In this document: positions 29,483 through 38,500 of the stretch, in pieces
Layout of the letters: every line of letters begins with the position of its first letter
How positions within the stretch are numbered: position 1 is the stretch's first letter
Source: Candidatus Kaistia colombiensis
GTDB taxonomy: Bacteria > Pseudomonadota > Alphaproteobacteria > Rhizobiales > Kaistiaceae
Direction of reading: 5' to 3'
NCBI GenBank assembly: GCA_029203105.1
Contig: CP119318.1
Location: forward strand, 15,001 to 79,000
Length of the DNA: 64,000 nt
Made by a program: the position numbers and the translations under genes
Notes under the pieces: model-generated
Database searches by the model: none
Seen by the model: only the letters and a program-made list of their open reading frames with translations
Told to the model about the DNA's origin: nothing

Positions 29483-30634
29483 ATGCCAGCTTCCGCTTTT
29501 TTCTCTCGTCTTCGCAAGGCCGCGCTGTTCGTCGCGGTCGGCCTGGCGCTCGCCGCCTGCCAGGACAGTGTCCCCAAGCATCTGAAGCCGCTCCCCGCCA
29601 AGCTCAAGGCGAAGATGGAGCAGCTCAACATGGACCCGAAGGCGCCGGTCTATATCCGCTCCTTCAAGGAGACGTCCGAGTTCGAGGTCTGGAAGCAGCG
29701 CCGCGACGGAACCTATGGCCTGCTGAAGACCTACGAGATCTGCAAATGGTCCGGCAAGCTCGGCCCCAAGGTCAAGGAAGGCGACCGCCAGGCGCCGGAG
29801 GGCTTCTATACGGTCAAGCCCAGCCAGATGAACCCGAACTCCAGATACTACCTGTCGTTCAACATCGGCTTCCCCAACGCCTATGACGATGCCTGGGGCC
29901 GCACCGGCAACAGCCTGATGGTGCATGGCGCCTGCTCGTCGGCCGGCTGCTATTCGATGACCGACGATTCCGCCGGCGAGATCTACTGGCTCGCCCGCGA
30001 CGCCTTCATCGGCGGCCAGCGCGCTTTCGAGGTGCATCTCTACCCGTTCCGGATGACGGCCGAGAACATGGCCAAGCATCGTCACGACCCGAACATGCCG
30101 TTCTGGCAGATGCTGAAGGACGGCAACGACCATTTCGAAGTGACGCGCAAGCCGCCCGTCGTCGGCGTCTGCGACAAGCGCTACGTCTTTGACGTCGATA
30201 CCGGCGGCGCCGCCCTCAACGCCTCGGCCGCCTGCCCGGCCAGCATGCGCGTGCCGGAATGGCTCGACGCGGCCGTGAAGCAGAAGCAGGCGAAGGACCA
30301 GCAGATCTATCTCGCCACCGCCACCAAGCTCGACGGCCAGGACCAGGTCGCCGCCGCGAAGGCCGTGACCGACGCGGCGGCCCGCCAGGCCGCCGTCGAG
30401 GCCGAGGCGATGGCATCGGCCCCCGCTGCCTTCACGCCGGTCGCCGCGCAGGCGAACGCGGCGTCCAACGCAGCCTCGATGGCGATCGACGGCGTGCCGG
30501 CGCCGGAGATGCCGCTGCCGGTTCCGTCGCCGATCCGCATGACGGCGGACCCGGCGGCCGATGCCTATGGCGCGGCGCCGGTCGAGAAGAAGCCGAGCTT
30601 CTGGGACAAGTTCAAGAAGCGCCAGCCGTCGTAA
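29483..30634 (+). CDS. L,D-transpeptidase family lipoprotein (YafK-type)
   Basis: The 383-residue protein starts at ATG 29483 with a lipoprotein signal (KAALFVAVGLALAAC, Cys at about residue 23). The YkuD/YafK catalytic domain spans about 45-215, with SLMVHGACSSAGCYSMTD giving the catalytic His and Cys (H-G-x-x-S-S-x-G-C). The C-terminal 120 residues are Ala-rich low complexity ending in FWDKFKKRQPS. YafK-like proteins act on peptidoglycan stems; DpaA, the E. coli member, releases Braun lipoprotein. An earlier in-frame ATG at 29393 lacks a signal sequence directly after it, so I reject it. Confidence 0.9.
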   Translation: MPASAFFSRLRKAALFVAVGLALAACQDSVPKHLKPLPAKLKAKMEQLNMDPKAPVYIRSFKETSEFEVWKQRRDGTYGLLKTYEICKWSGKLGPKVKEGDRQAPEGFYTVKPSQMNPNSRYYLSFNIGFPNAYDDAWGRTGNSLMVHGACSSAGCYSMTDDSAGEIYWLARDAFIGGQRAFEVHLYPFRMTAENMAKHRHDPNMPFWQMLKDGNDHFEVTRKPPVVGVCDKRYVFDVDTGGAALNASAACPASMRVPEWLDAAVKQKQAKDQQIYLATATKLDGQDQVAAAKAVTDAAARQAAVEAEAMASAPAAFTPVAAQANAASNAASMAIDGVPAPEMPLPVPSPIRMTADPAADAYGAAPVEKKPSFWDKFKKRQPS

Positions 30635-30664
30635 GGGCTCTCTGGCCTTTGGCGGGCCGTCTCG

Positions 30665-30797
30665 CCCTTCACCTCTCCCATGGGGAGAGGTCGGCGCGAA
30701 GCGACGGGTGAGGGGTTGCGATTTCTCCGGTGAGGCCTGAACCCCTCACCCGCCGGCCTGCGGCCGTCGACCTCTCCCATGGGAGAGGTAAAAGGGC
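30665..30797. repeat. Long nested palindrome
   Basis: ACCTCTCCCATGGGAGAGGT-type palindromes occur at both ends (near 30671 and 30770-30789), and GGGTGAGGGGTT (30706-30717) pairs with AACCCCTCACCC (30740-30751). The whole stretch can fold as one long branched hairpin. Related motifs recur at 33132-33304. Confidence 0.8.
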
Positions 30798-30890
30798 GGC
30801 TCTCCCGTCGACCGCGACCCTCTCGCCGCATGAGGCTCCGACGTCGCCCCTCCCTTGCCGCATGAGGCACCAGCCTCGCCCCACCCTCGC

Positions 30891-30978
30891 CGTCATTCCT
30901 GCGAAAGCAGGAATCCATGTGCGTTCCAGCTCCCGGCTTATCGGCTGGATGGATCCCGGGTCTTCGCCCGGGATGACG
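30891..30978 (+). repeat. REP-like dispersed palindromic element, copy 2
   Basis: CGTCATTCCTGC GAAA GCAGGAATCCATG is followed after a spacer by GGATCCCGGG TCTTCG CCCGGGATGACG. It matches copies at 24123-24224 (reverse) and 39397-39497. Confidence 0.88.
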
Positions 30979-31077
30979 CCTGCGTGTGGGACGCGGCCGG
31001 CGCGAGGGAACAGGGGCCGATCCATAGCGCCGGCGACCGCCGACCGTCACCAGCCAGCCGCGCCGCCCCGCAAAAGG

Positions 31078-31341
31078 CTATTCCGGCGCCTTGGCGCGGA
31101 TGGCGAGGGCGTGGACGCCGGCGGCGAGCTCGTCGGCGAGGATCGTGTTGATCGCCCGGTGAATGTCCACCCGGCTCTTGCCGCGAAACGCCTCCGCCGT
31201 GATCATCACGCGAAAATGCGTCTCGCCTTCTTCCCGATGCCCGGCGTGGCCCTTGTGCAAATGTGACTCGTCGATCACATCTAGGCTCTGCGGCGACAGG
31301 GCGCTTGCAAGCGCCGCCGTAATCCGTTCTTTCGTATTCAT
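31078..31341 (-). CDS. bolA: BolA family protein
   Basis: An 87-residue BolA-fold protein. The family signature HFRVMITAEAFRGKSRVDIHRAINTIL (about residues 42-68) is complete, and the conserved His in the HLHKGHAGH segment is present. BolA proteins bind [2Fe-2S] clusters with monothiol glutaredoxins and affect envelope and iron homeostasis. It is divergent from the J-domain gene at 31406, with only 64 bases between the starts, an arrangement conserved in Rhizobiales. Confidence 0.94.
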   Translation of the reverse strand: MNTKERITAALASALSPQSLDVIDESHLHKGHAGHREEGETHFRVMITAEAFRGKSRVDIHRAINTILADELAAGVHALAIRAKAPE

Positions 31342-31405
31342 AGAGAAACCTCCGTCACTCCGGCGACATCGCCTTGTCCGTGGGCGGGGTGGCTACCATA
31401 ATCGC

Positions 31406-32032
31406 ATGATGAAGCTCGATTCAAAATTGTTCGACGGGATCCGGATCAAGTCAGCATCCGGGAAGACCGCGCAGAAGCCAACGACCCAGCGATGCAACTG
31501 GGCCGGCTGCGAAGCCGAGGGCACGCACCGGGCGCCGAAAGGGCGTAACCGCGAGGGGCAGTTCCACCATTTCTGCATCGAGCATGTGCGGCTCTACAAC
31601 AAGAGCTACAACTACTTCCAGGGAATGGGGGACGACGACGTCGCCGCCTACCAGAAGGATTCGCTGACCGGCCATCGCCCGACCTGGACGATGGGCGTCA
31701 ACAGCGCCGGCGAGCAGCGCGAGCGGGTCAAGAGCCACGCGACGCGCGACTGGAGCGGCGGTGTGCAGGATCCGTTCGACATGTTCGACGGCACCGCCGG
31801 CCGCATGCGGGAACCGGAACAGCCGAAGCGCCACCTGAAGACGCTGGAGCGAAAGTCCTTCGATACGCTCGAACTCGGCGGCACCGAGACCAATGTCGAG
31901 ATCAAGGCGCGCTACAAAGCGCTGGTCAAGATCTACCATCCCGACGCCAATGGTGGTGACCGCAGCTTCGAGGACAAGCTGGCGGAAATCATTCAGGCAT
32001 ATAACTTTCTCAAGGCGGCCGGCTTCTGCTAG
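31406..32032 (+). CDS. J-domain (DnaJ-type) protein with N-terminal Cys/His motif
   Basis: A 208-residue protein starting at ATG 31406 (or 31409). The C-terminal J domain (about residues 150-205) contains ARYKALVKIYHPDANGGDRS with the HPD tripeptide needed to stimulate DnaK. The N-terminal half has C-x4-C (CNWAGC, about 30-35) and HHFCIEH (about 53-59), a likely metal site. The C-terminal position of the J domain is opposite to DnaJ itself. The gene lies upstream of cobS with a 102-base gap, as in many Rhizobiales; why it accompanies cobST is unclear. Confidence 0.9.
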   Translation: MMKLDSKLFDGIRIKSASGKTAQKPTTQRCNWAGCEAEGTHRAPKGRNREGQFHHFCIEHVRLYNKSYNYFQGMGDDDVAAYQKDSLTGHRPTWTMGVNSAGEQRERVKSHATRDWSGGVQDPFDMFDGTAGRMREPEQPKRHLKTLERKSFDTLELGGTETNVEIKARYKALVKIYHPDANGGDRSFEDKLAEIIQAYNFLKAAGFC

Positions 32033-32134
32033 AAGAGCCTCACCTTCCGCTCGCTCCCGGCGATCGGAATCTTCAGTTTGGCCCTCCCGCCTTGAACCCG
32101 ACCGCAAGCGTCCGCTGGATGCGACGGAGCAGAC

Positions 32135-33121
32135 ATGACTGAGACGACGACTGATCGCACCGCCCTGCCCGATACGATGATCTCCGTCCGCGAGGTCTTC
32201 GGCATCGATTCCGACCTGCAGGTGCCGGCCTATTCCGAGCCGAACGAGCATGTGCCGGACGCCGATCCGGACTATCTGTTCGACCGGACGACGACGCTCG
32301 CCATCCTGGCCGGCTTCGCCCGCAACCGTCGCGTCATGGTCACCGGCTATCACGGCACCGGCAAGTCGACCCATATCGAGCAGGTCGCCGCCCGCCTCAA
32401 CTGGCCGGCCGTGCGCGTCAATCTCGACAGCCACATCAGCCGTATCGACCTGATCGGCAAGGACGCCATCGTCATCAAGGACGGCCTGCAGGTCACGGAA
32501 TTCCGCGACGGCATCCTGCCTTGGGCCTACCAGCACAATATCGCGCTCGTCTTCGACGAATATGACGCCGGCCGCCCGGACGTGATGTTCGTCATCCAGC
32601 GCGTGCTCGAATCCTCCGGCCGCCTGACGCTGCTCGACCAGAACCGCGTCATTCGCCCGCACCCGGCCTTCCGCCTGTTCGCCACCGCCAACACGGTCGG
32701 CCTCGGCGACACCTCCGGCCTCTATCACGGCACGCAGCAGATCAACCAGGCGCAGATGGACCGCTGGTCCATCGTCACCACGCTGAACTACCTGCCGCAT
32801 GACAACGAGGTCGGCATCGTCGTCTCGAAGGCCAAGCATTTCGCCGATCCGAAGGGCCGCGCCCTTGTCGGCCGCATGGTGCGACTTGCCGACATGACCC
32901 GCTCCGCCTTCATCAATGGCGATCTGTCGACCGTCATGAGCCCGCGCACGGTCATCACCTGGGCCGAGAATGCCGAGATCTTCGGCGATATCGGCTTTGC
33001 GTTCCGCGTCACCTTCCTGAACAAGTGCGACGAGCTCGAGCGTTCGCTGGTGGCGGAATTCTATCAGCGCGCCTTTGGCGAAGAGCTGGTCGAATCGGCC
33101 GCGAATGTGGTGCTGAGCTAA
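32135..33121 (+). CDS. cobS: Cobaltochelatase subunit CobS
   Basis: CobS is the MoxR-type AAA+ subunit of the aerobic cobalt chelatase (CobNST) that inserts Co2+ into hydrogenobyrinic acid a,c-diamide. The 328-residue protein has Walker A GYHGTGKST (about residues 71-79), Walker B ALVFDEYDAGRPDVMF (about 139-154) and the sensor segment LFATANTVGLGDTSGLYHG. Length matches the family. cobT follows after 188 bases, most of them palindromic repeat. Confidence 0.96.
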   Translation: MTETTTDRTALPDTMISVREVFGIDSDLQVPAYSEPNEHVPDADPDYLFDRTTTLAILAGFARNRRVMVTGYHGTGKSTHIEQVAARLNWPAVRVNLDSHISRIDLIGKDAIVIKDGLQVTEFRDGILPWAYQHNIALVFDEYDAGRPDVMFVIQRVLESSGRLTLLDQNRVIRPHPAFRLFATANTVGLGDTSGLYHGTQQINQAQMDRWSIVTTLNYLPHDNEVGIVVSKAKHFADPKGRALVGRMVRLADMTRSAFINGDLSTVMSPRTVITWAENAEIFGDIGFAFRVTFLNKCDELERSLVAEFYQRAFGEELVESAANVVLS

Positions 33122-33131
33122 GGCGGACCGG

Positions 33132-33304
33132 CCCTCGCCCGCCTCGCGGGGGAGGGTCTGCGAGGGCTTGCACATGGGTGCCTGCCCTCACCCTTTCGGT
33201 CCATAGCTCCTGGTTCGGATCTGCGCGTAAGATTAGCGCCCGGGATCGGCACCCGAGACCCTCACCCCACCCCTCTCCCGCAAGGCGGGCGAGGGAGAAG
33301 GAAG
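33132..33304. repeat. Palindromic repeat between cobS and cobT
   Basis: CCCTCGCCCGCC TCG CGGGGGAGGG (33132-33156) and CCCTCTCCCGC AAG GCGGGCGAGGGAG (33270-33298) are hairpins flanking a CCCTCACCC-rich centre. The unit resembles the palindrome at 30665-30797. Confidence 0.75.
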
Positions 33305-33309
33305 CGAAG

Positions 33310-35210
33310 ATGACCGGCAGCAACAGCGATCCGAGACAGAAGCCCGGCGAGGCGGCGACGGAGCCGTTCAAGCGCGCGGTCGCCGGCTGCGTGCGCGCCA
33401 TTTCCGGCAAGCCGGAGCTGGAGGTCTCGTTCTCCAACGACCGGCCGATCCTGACCGGCCTCAGGGCCCGGCTGCCGGAGCCCGCCCGCAAGCCGACTGC
33501 GGCGGAGATCGCCGTCACGCGCGGCCTGGGCGATTCGATGGCGCTGCGGCTCGCCTGCCATGACGACGCCATCCATCGCGCCGTCGCCCCCGAGGGCAAG
33601 AATGCCCGCGCGATCTTCGATGCCGTCGAACAGGCCCGCGTCGAGGCGATCGGCGCAAGGCGGATGGAGGGCGTCGCCGGCAACCTCGCCGCCATGCTCG
33701 AGGACCGCTATCACCGCGGCAATTTTCACGAGATCACCGAACAGTCGGAAGCGCCGCTCGAAGACGCGGTCTCGCTGCTGGTGCGCGAAAAGCTGACCGG
33801 GCAGAAGCCGCCGCATTCGGCCGAGAAGATCGTCGATCTCTGGCGCGACTGGATCGAGGCGAAGGCCGGACCGAATTTCGACCGGCTTTCGAACACGCTC
33901 GCCGACCAGAAGCAGTTTGCCGCCGCCGTCCGCTCGCTGCTCGCCTCGCTCGACATGGCCGAGGAGCTCGGCAAGGGCGAGAACGACGAGAACGAGGACA
34001 CAGGGCGACGACGCCTCCGAGGATTCGGGCTCCGAGAAGGACGACGCGTCGGACCAGGCCGATCAGGCCGACAGCGACGCAGCGGAAGAGGCCGAGACGA
34101 CCGGCGACGAATCCGAGGCCGGCGAGACCGAGACCACCGAGGCCGGCGCCGAGGATGATTCCGACGGCGAGGACGCCGAGGACGCGCGCGACGCCGGCGA
34201 GGCGAAGCGCCAGGACAGCCCCTTCTCGAACGCCTGGCCGACCGTCGACTACAAGGCGTTCACCACCCGCTTCGACGAGACGATCAAGGCCGAGGACCTT
34301 TGCGACGCGGCCGAACTCGACCGGCTGCGCGGCTTCCTCGACAAGCAGCTCGCCAACTTGCAGGGCGCGGTCGGCCGGCTCGCCAACCGGCTGCAGCGCC
34401 GCCTGATGGCGCAGCAGAACCGCTCCTGGGATTTCGATCGCGAGGAAGGCATGCTCGATCCGGCGCGGCTGCACCGCGTCGTCACCGATCCGATGCAGCC
34501 GCTCTCGTTCAAGAGCGAGACGGATACCAATTTCCGCGACACGGTCGTGACGCTGCTGCTCGACAATTCCGGCTCGATGCGCGGCCGGCCGATCACGGTC
34601 GCCGCCACCTGCGCCGATATCCTGGCCCGCACGCTGGAGCGCTGCGGCGTCAAGGTCGAGATCCTCGGCTTCACGACGCGCGCCTGGAAGGGCGGCCAGT
34701 CGCGCGAGGCGTGGCTGCAGGCCGGCAAGCCGGCCGCGCCCGGCCGCCTGAACGATCTGCGCCACATCATCTACAAGGCCGCCGACGCGCCCTGGCGGCG
34801 CGCCCGGCGCAATCTCGGCCTGATGATGCGCGAGGGCTGCTCAAGGAGAACATCGACGGCGAGGCGCTCGACTGGGCGCATCAGCGCCTGCTCGCCCGCA
34901 CCGAGCAGCGCAAGATCCTGATGATGATCTCGGACGGCGCGCCGGTCGACGATTCGACGCTTTCGGTCAACTCCGGCAATTATCTCGAGCGGCATCTGCG
35001 CTTCGTCATCGACGAGATCGAGACCGCTCGCCGGTCGAGCTGATCGCCATCGGCATCGGCCATGACGTGACGCGCTATTACCGTCGCGCCGTGACCATCG
35101 TCGACGCCGAGGAGCTGGCCGGCGCGATGACCGAGAAGCTGGCGGAACTGTTCGACGAGCACCAGACGCCGGTGCGCCGCGCGCCGAGACGGCGGACCGG
35201 CACGCGATGA
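33310..35210 (+). pseudogene. cobT: cobT, cobaltochelatase subunit, three single-base indels
   Basis: The protein starts at ATG 33310 (MTGSNSDPRQKPGEAATEPF) and ends TGA 35208-35210. It has the N-terminal CobT domain, a long acidic stretch (ENDENED...EDAEDARDAGE, about 33985-34205) and a C-terminal VWA domain with the MIDAS motif LLLDNSGSMRGRP near 34560. Three shifts break it: an extra base in GGACACAGGG near 34002, a missing C in GAGGGCTGCTC near 34841 and a missing C in GAGACCGCTCG near 35025. Correcting them gives 633 residues, the normal length. The stop overlaps the ATG of the next gene. I infer sequence error rather than loss of cobalamin synthesis, since cobS is intact. Confidence 0.88.
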
Positions 35211-36232
35211 GGCACGCGCTGGCGGCCGTCTGTGCGATGATCCTGGCCGGTTCGGCCGGCATCGCACTGGCCGCCGGCTTCACGCCGGAGCCCGTCCGCA
35301 CCGCGCGGATCGACAATTTCCTGATCGGCCGCAGCCAGACCCGTTTCGGCGAATTCGAATTCGCCGGCGGGCTGACGCTGAACTCGACCGACCGCGCCTT
35401 CGGCGGCCTGTCCGGCATCGATTTCAAGCCCGATGGCAGGAGCTTCGTCGCCATCTCCGACACCGGCTACTGGTTTCGCGGCACGCTTTTGCGCGAAGGG
35501 GGACGGCTGGTCGGCATAGAGAACGCCGAATGGGCGCCGATGCTGAACAGCAAGGGCGATCCGCTCGGCGCCAAGCGCAACGCCGACGCCGAGGGCCTGC
35601 GGCTGACGACGATCGACGGCCGCGAGGCGGCCTATGTCTCGTTCGAGCAGACCAACGTGCTCCGCCTCTACCGCGCCAATCCCGACCTCTCGCTCGCCAG
35701 GCCCGAACCGGTCAAGCTGCCGCGCTCGGCGACCGGGCTGGTCCGGAACCGCGGCCTCGAGACGGTGGCGCTGGCGCCGGCTGACGGCCCGCTCGCCGGC
35801 TCGCCCGTGCTGGTCTCGGAGCGCTCGCTCGACAGACAAGGCAACCATCGCTCCTGGATCGTGCGCGGTCCGCTCGCCGGCGCCTTCAGCGTCGTGCGCA
35901 GCGACGATTTCGACGTCACCGACGGCGCCTTCCTGCCGAATGGCGACCTGCTGCTGCTGGAGCGGCGCGTCATCATGCCGTTCGGCGTCGGCATGCGGCT
36001 GCGCCGCATCCCCGGCGACACCATCCGGCCCGGCGCGCTCGTCGACGGCCCGGTGGTGATGCAGGCCGACATGCTGAACCAGATCGACAACATGGAAGGC
36101 CTCGCCGTCACCACCGACGAAGCCGGCCGCGCCCGCATCACCCTGGTGTCCGACGACAATCTCAGCATCCTGCAACGGACGCTGATCCTCGAATTCATCT
36201 GGCAGGGTCCCGGCAGCGCCGTCGTCAACTGA
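35207..36232 (+). CDS. Phytase-like esterase domain protein, exported
   Basis: The 341-residue protein begins with a signal peptide (LAAVCAMILAGSAGIALAAG, cleavage near residue 22). The rest is an 'esterase-like activity of phytase' beta-propeller: FGGLSGIDFKPDGRSFVAISDTGYWFRG (about 64-91) and NADAEGLRLT and IDNMEGLAVTTDE are its conserved repeats. The substrate is not known. Its ATG overlaps the cobT stop (ATGA), a coupling often seen after cobT in Rhizobiales, though no cobalamin role is established. Confidence 0.9.
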   Translation: MRHALAAVCAMILAGSAGIALAAGFTPEPVRTARIDNFLIGRSQTRFGEFEFAGGLTLNSTDRAFGGLSGIDFKPDGRSFVAISDTGYWFRGTLLREGGRLVGIENAEWAPMLNSKGDPLGAKRNADAEGLRLTTIDGREAAYVSFEQTNVLRLYRANPDLSLARPEPVKLPRSATGLVRNRGLETVALAPADGPLAGSPVLVSERSLDRQGNHRSWIVRGPLAGAFSVVRSDDFDVTDGAFLPNGDLLLLERRVIMPFGVGMRLRRIPGDTIRPGALVDGPVVMQADMLNQIDNMEGLAVTTDEAGRARITLVSDDNLSILQRTLILEFIWQGPGSAVVN

Positions 36233-36440
36233 TCCCGCCTCTCCCCGATCTCGTCCGCGCGGGATTCCCGGCCGACGCGCCATCGGCTATGCTGTGATTC
36301 CGGCGCGGCCCGCGCCTCCCCCCCTCCAGCCGGGGCAGCATTTTTCGTGCAGGGCGCCTGAGATCCTCGTCGAACCGACTGTTCGAGCGATACGCATAAG
36401 GAGGGGTTGCGGTTTCGGCTCGCATCAGGAGGTTTGCGCC

Positions 36441-37175
36441 GTGACGCTGTCGTCGCCCACCCATCTATTATCCGCCTCGATCCATCGCCTGAAACGGAAC
36501 GCCAGACTGCTGTCGCGCAGCGACGGTATTCCCCTCCACGCCGCCCTCGACCGCATCGCCGCGAACGAAGGGTTCGAGGCCTGGAGCCTGATGGTATCCC
36601 GGGCTGTGGCGATCCCGCCGGCGGCGAAGCTGTTTGCCAGCCTCTCGCCCGGCGACCTCGTGCTGATCGGCGCGCGCCCGCGCCAGGGCAAGACGCTGAT
36701 GAGCCTGCAGCTCGCCGTCGAGGCGATGAAATCAGGCCATCGCAGCGTCTTCTTCACGCTCGAATATACCGGCGACGAGGTGCTCGACCGGCTGCGCGCG
36801 ATCGGCGGCGAGGCCATGCTTTCCCGCGGCCTGTTCGCCTATGACAGTTCCGACGCCATCAGCGCCGACTACGTCATCCGCGCGCTCGACGCCCCGCCAC
36901 GCGGCACGCTGGCCATCATCGACTACCTGCAACTGCTCGACCAGCGGCGCGATCATCCCGACCTGATGACGCAGGTCCGGGCGCTGCGGTCGTTCGCCCG
37001 CCAGCGCGGGGTGATCCTCGTCTTCATCGCGCAGATCGATCGGGCCTACGATCCCGCGGCCAAGCCGTTTCCCGATGCCGGCGACATCCGCCTGCCCAAC
37101 CCGCTGGATCTCGCCCTGTTCGACAGGACCTGCTTCCTGAACCAGGGCGAGATCCACTTCGATAGCGGCCGATAG
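36441..37175 (+). CDS. Short DnaB-like RecA-fold ATPase
   Basis: The 244-residue protein starts at GTG 36441 behind a strong AGGAGG eight bases upstream. It has no DnaB N-terminal domain. It contains Walker A GARPRQGKTLMSLQLA (about residues 76-91), a VFFTLEYTGDEV segment like DnaB motif H1a, and Walker B LAIIDYLQLLDQRRDHPDL (about 155-173), which matches the DnaB IDYLQL signature. It ends without the DnaB C-terminal extension. It is probably a stand-alone RecA-fold ATPase conserved in Rhizobiales; a helicase activity is only inferred. Confidence 0.8.
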   Translation: MTLSSPTHLLSASIHRLKRNARLLSRSDGIPLHAALDRIAANEGFEAWSLMVSRAVAIPPAAKLFASLSPGDLVLIGARPRQGKTLMSLQLAVEAMKSGHRSVFFTLEYTGDEVLDRLRAIGGEAMLSRGLFAYDSSDAISADYVIRALDAPPRGTLAIIDYLQLLDQRRDHPDLMTQVRALRSFARQRGVILVFIAQIDRAYDPAAKPFPDAGDIRLPNPLDLALFDRTCFLNQGEIHFDSGR

Positions 37176-37242
37176 AGCGTTATCGAGCGAAGTGGATACC
37201 GGTTCGCGTGAAGAAAACGCGATCGAACAAAGCGTCAGAGAC

Positions 37243-37275
37243 AAAAAAAAGCCCCGCGAATCGCGGGGCTTTTCG
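37243..37275. terminator. Bidirectional terminator
   Basis: AGCCCCGCGA and TCGCGGGGCT form a perfect stem (37250-37270) with AAAAAAAA before and TTTTCGTTTTC after, between two convergent genes. It can end both transcripts. Confidence 0.92.
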
Positions 37276-37295
37276 TTTTCGAAGGGCAATGCCGG

Positions 37296-37934
37296 TCAGG
37301 CCGGGCTGCGCTGCGCCTCGGGCCAGGCCAACACGACGCGCATCAGCGCGCGATAGGGCGCCAGCAGCAGCAGCGCCGCGCAGAGCTTCACCGTCAGATC
37401 GCCAAGGGCCCACGACATCCAGCGTGCGGCGGCCACCGACAGCACGCCCAAAAGCGGCGCCGATTCGAGCGCGAAGGCATCGTTGGGGCCAAGGAAGGCG
37501 GCAAACGGGGCAAAGGCGAGCGTGAAGAAGATCGCCGTGTCGATCACCGAGCCGACGACGGAAGCCGCCAGCGGTGCCCGCCACCAGGCCTGACGGCGCA
37601 ACCGGGCGAACAGGCTGATATCGAGCAGCTGGCCAAACAGATAGGCCGTGCCCGAGGCGATCGCGAGACGCGGCGTCGCCAGCTTGAACGAGACGATGAC
37701 GGCGCAGACGAAACCGACCAGCACGACCAGCCGCGCAACGCGCGGGCCGTAGCGGCGGTTGGTCAAGTCGCTGACGAAGAAGGCGAACGGATAGGTGAAC
37801 GCCCCCCAGGTCAGCAGATCGGCAAGTTGAAGCCGGCCGACCACGGCCTCGACCGGATACTGGACGAGGATATTCGACAGAACGACAACGGCCGCCATGA
37901 AGGCGGCCGCGAGGATGTGACCCGGCTTGATCAT
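37296..37934 (-). CDS. yhhQ: Queuosine precursor transporter (VUT/YhhQ family)
   Basis: The 212-residue membrane protein has about six hydrophobic spans. The family signatures TYPFAFFVSDLTNRRYGPRVAR (about residues 48-69) and SGTAYLFGQLLDISLF are clear. YhhQ imports queuosine precursors such as preQ0 and preQ1. I start it at ATG 37934 with TTGAGG just upstream; a TTG at 37946 would overlap rpmB. It follows rpmB by eight bases, so the two share a transcript. Confidence 0.92.
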   Translation of the reverse strand: MIKPGHILAAAFMAAVVVLSNILVQYPVEAVVGRLQLADLLTWGAFTYPFAFFVSDLTNRRYGPRVARLVVLVGFVCAVIVSFKLATPRLAIASGTAYLFGQLLDISLFARLRRQAWWRAPLAASVVGSVIDTAIFFTLAFAPFAAFLGPNDAFALESAPLLGVLSVAAARWMSWALGDLTVKLCAALLLLAPYRALMRVVLAWPEAQRSPA

Positions 37935-37942
37935 CGGGGGCC

Positions 37943-38245
37943 TCAAGCGGCTGCGACGGTGTCCAGCTCGACCTTCTTGGCGATGGCGCGCTTCAGCGTC
38001 AGGGCGCGATGGGACAGCTCGCTTGCGCTGGCCTTGGCCAGGAACGCATCGAGGCCGCCACGGTGCTCGACCGAGCGGAGGCCGGCGGCGCTGACGCGCA
38101 GCTTGAAGCTGCGGCCGAGCGCGTCGCTGATCAACGTCACGTTGACGAGGTTCGGCAGGTAGCGACGACGCGCCCTGTTGTTGGCATGGCTGACGGTGTT
38201 GCCGGTCATGACGGCCTTGCCGGTCAACTCGCAGACACGGGACAT
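37943..38245 (-). CDS. rpmB: 50S ribosomal protein L28
   Basis: The 100-residue protein starts at ATG 38245 (MSRVCELTGKAVMTGN). It has the full L28 core with SHANNRARRRYLPNLVNVTLISDALGRSFKLRVSAAGLRSVEHRGGLD. The alphaproteobacterial length near 100 is normal (E. coli L28 is 78). It stands upstream of yhhQ with an independent promoter region of about 255 bases shared with the divergent DUF3108 gene. Confidence 0.97.
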   Translation of the reverse strand: MSRVCELTGKAVMTGNTVSHANNRARRRYLPNLVNVTLISDALGRSFKLRVSAAGLRSVEHRGGLDAFLAKASASELSHRALTLKRAIAKKVELDTVAAA

Positions 38246-38500
38246 AACAAAAATCCTTCTATTCCGCCGCAACGCGCCGGGCTCGGCTTCGATCGCAGCA
38301 GGGGTATCGGAAAGTGGGCCTTCTCATAGTGGCCGAAGCTTCGCCCGTCAAGCATTCAGCATGCGATGGCTAGTGACGAAGATGGGGCAAATCACCTAGA
38401 ATCGCACGAAGTGATTTGGGGGCATCATCACGACCACGAAGCCGAAGTCGGTCTCAGCGACGAGAATCGACGGTGGCCGCTCCTTTGACGGAACATTCCC

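Larger units (their letters stand above)
30635..31077. other. Repeat-filled intergenic region between L,D-transpeptidase gene and bolA
   Basis: About 440 bases with two kinds of palindromic repeat (30665-30797 and 30891-30978) and no supported gene. It separates two convergent genes. Confidence 0.75.

Noticed and set aside
27199..29631. 810-codon open frame antisense to xerD and accA
   Set aside because: Shadow frame of two well-supported genes.
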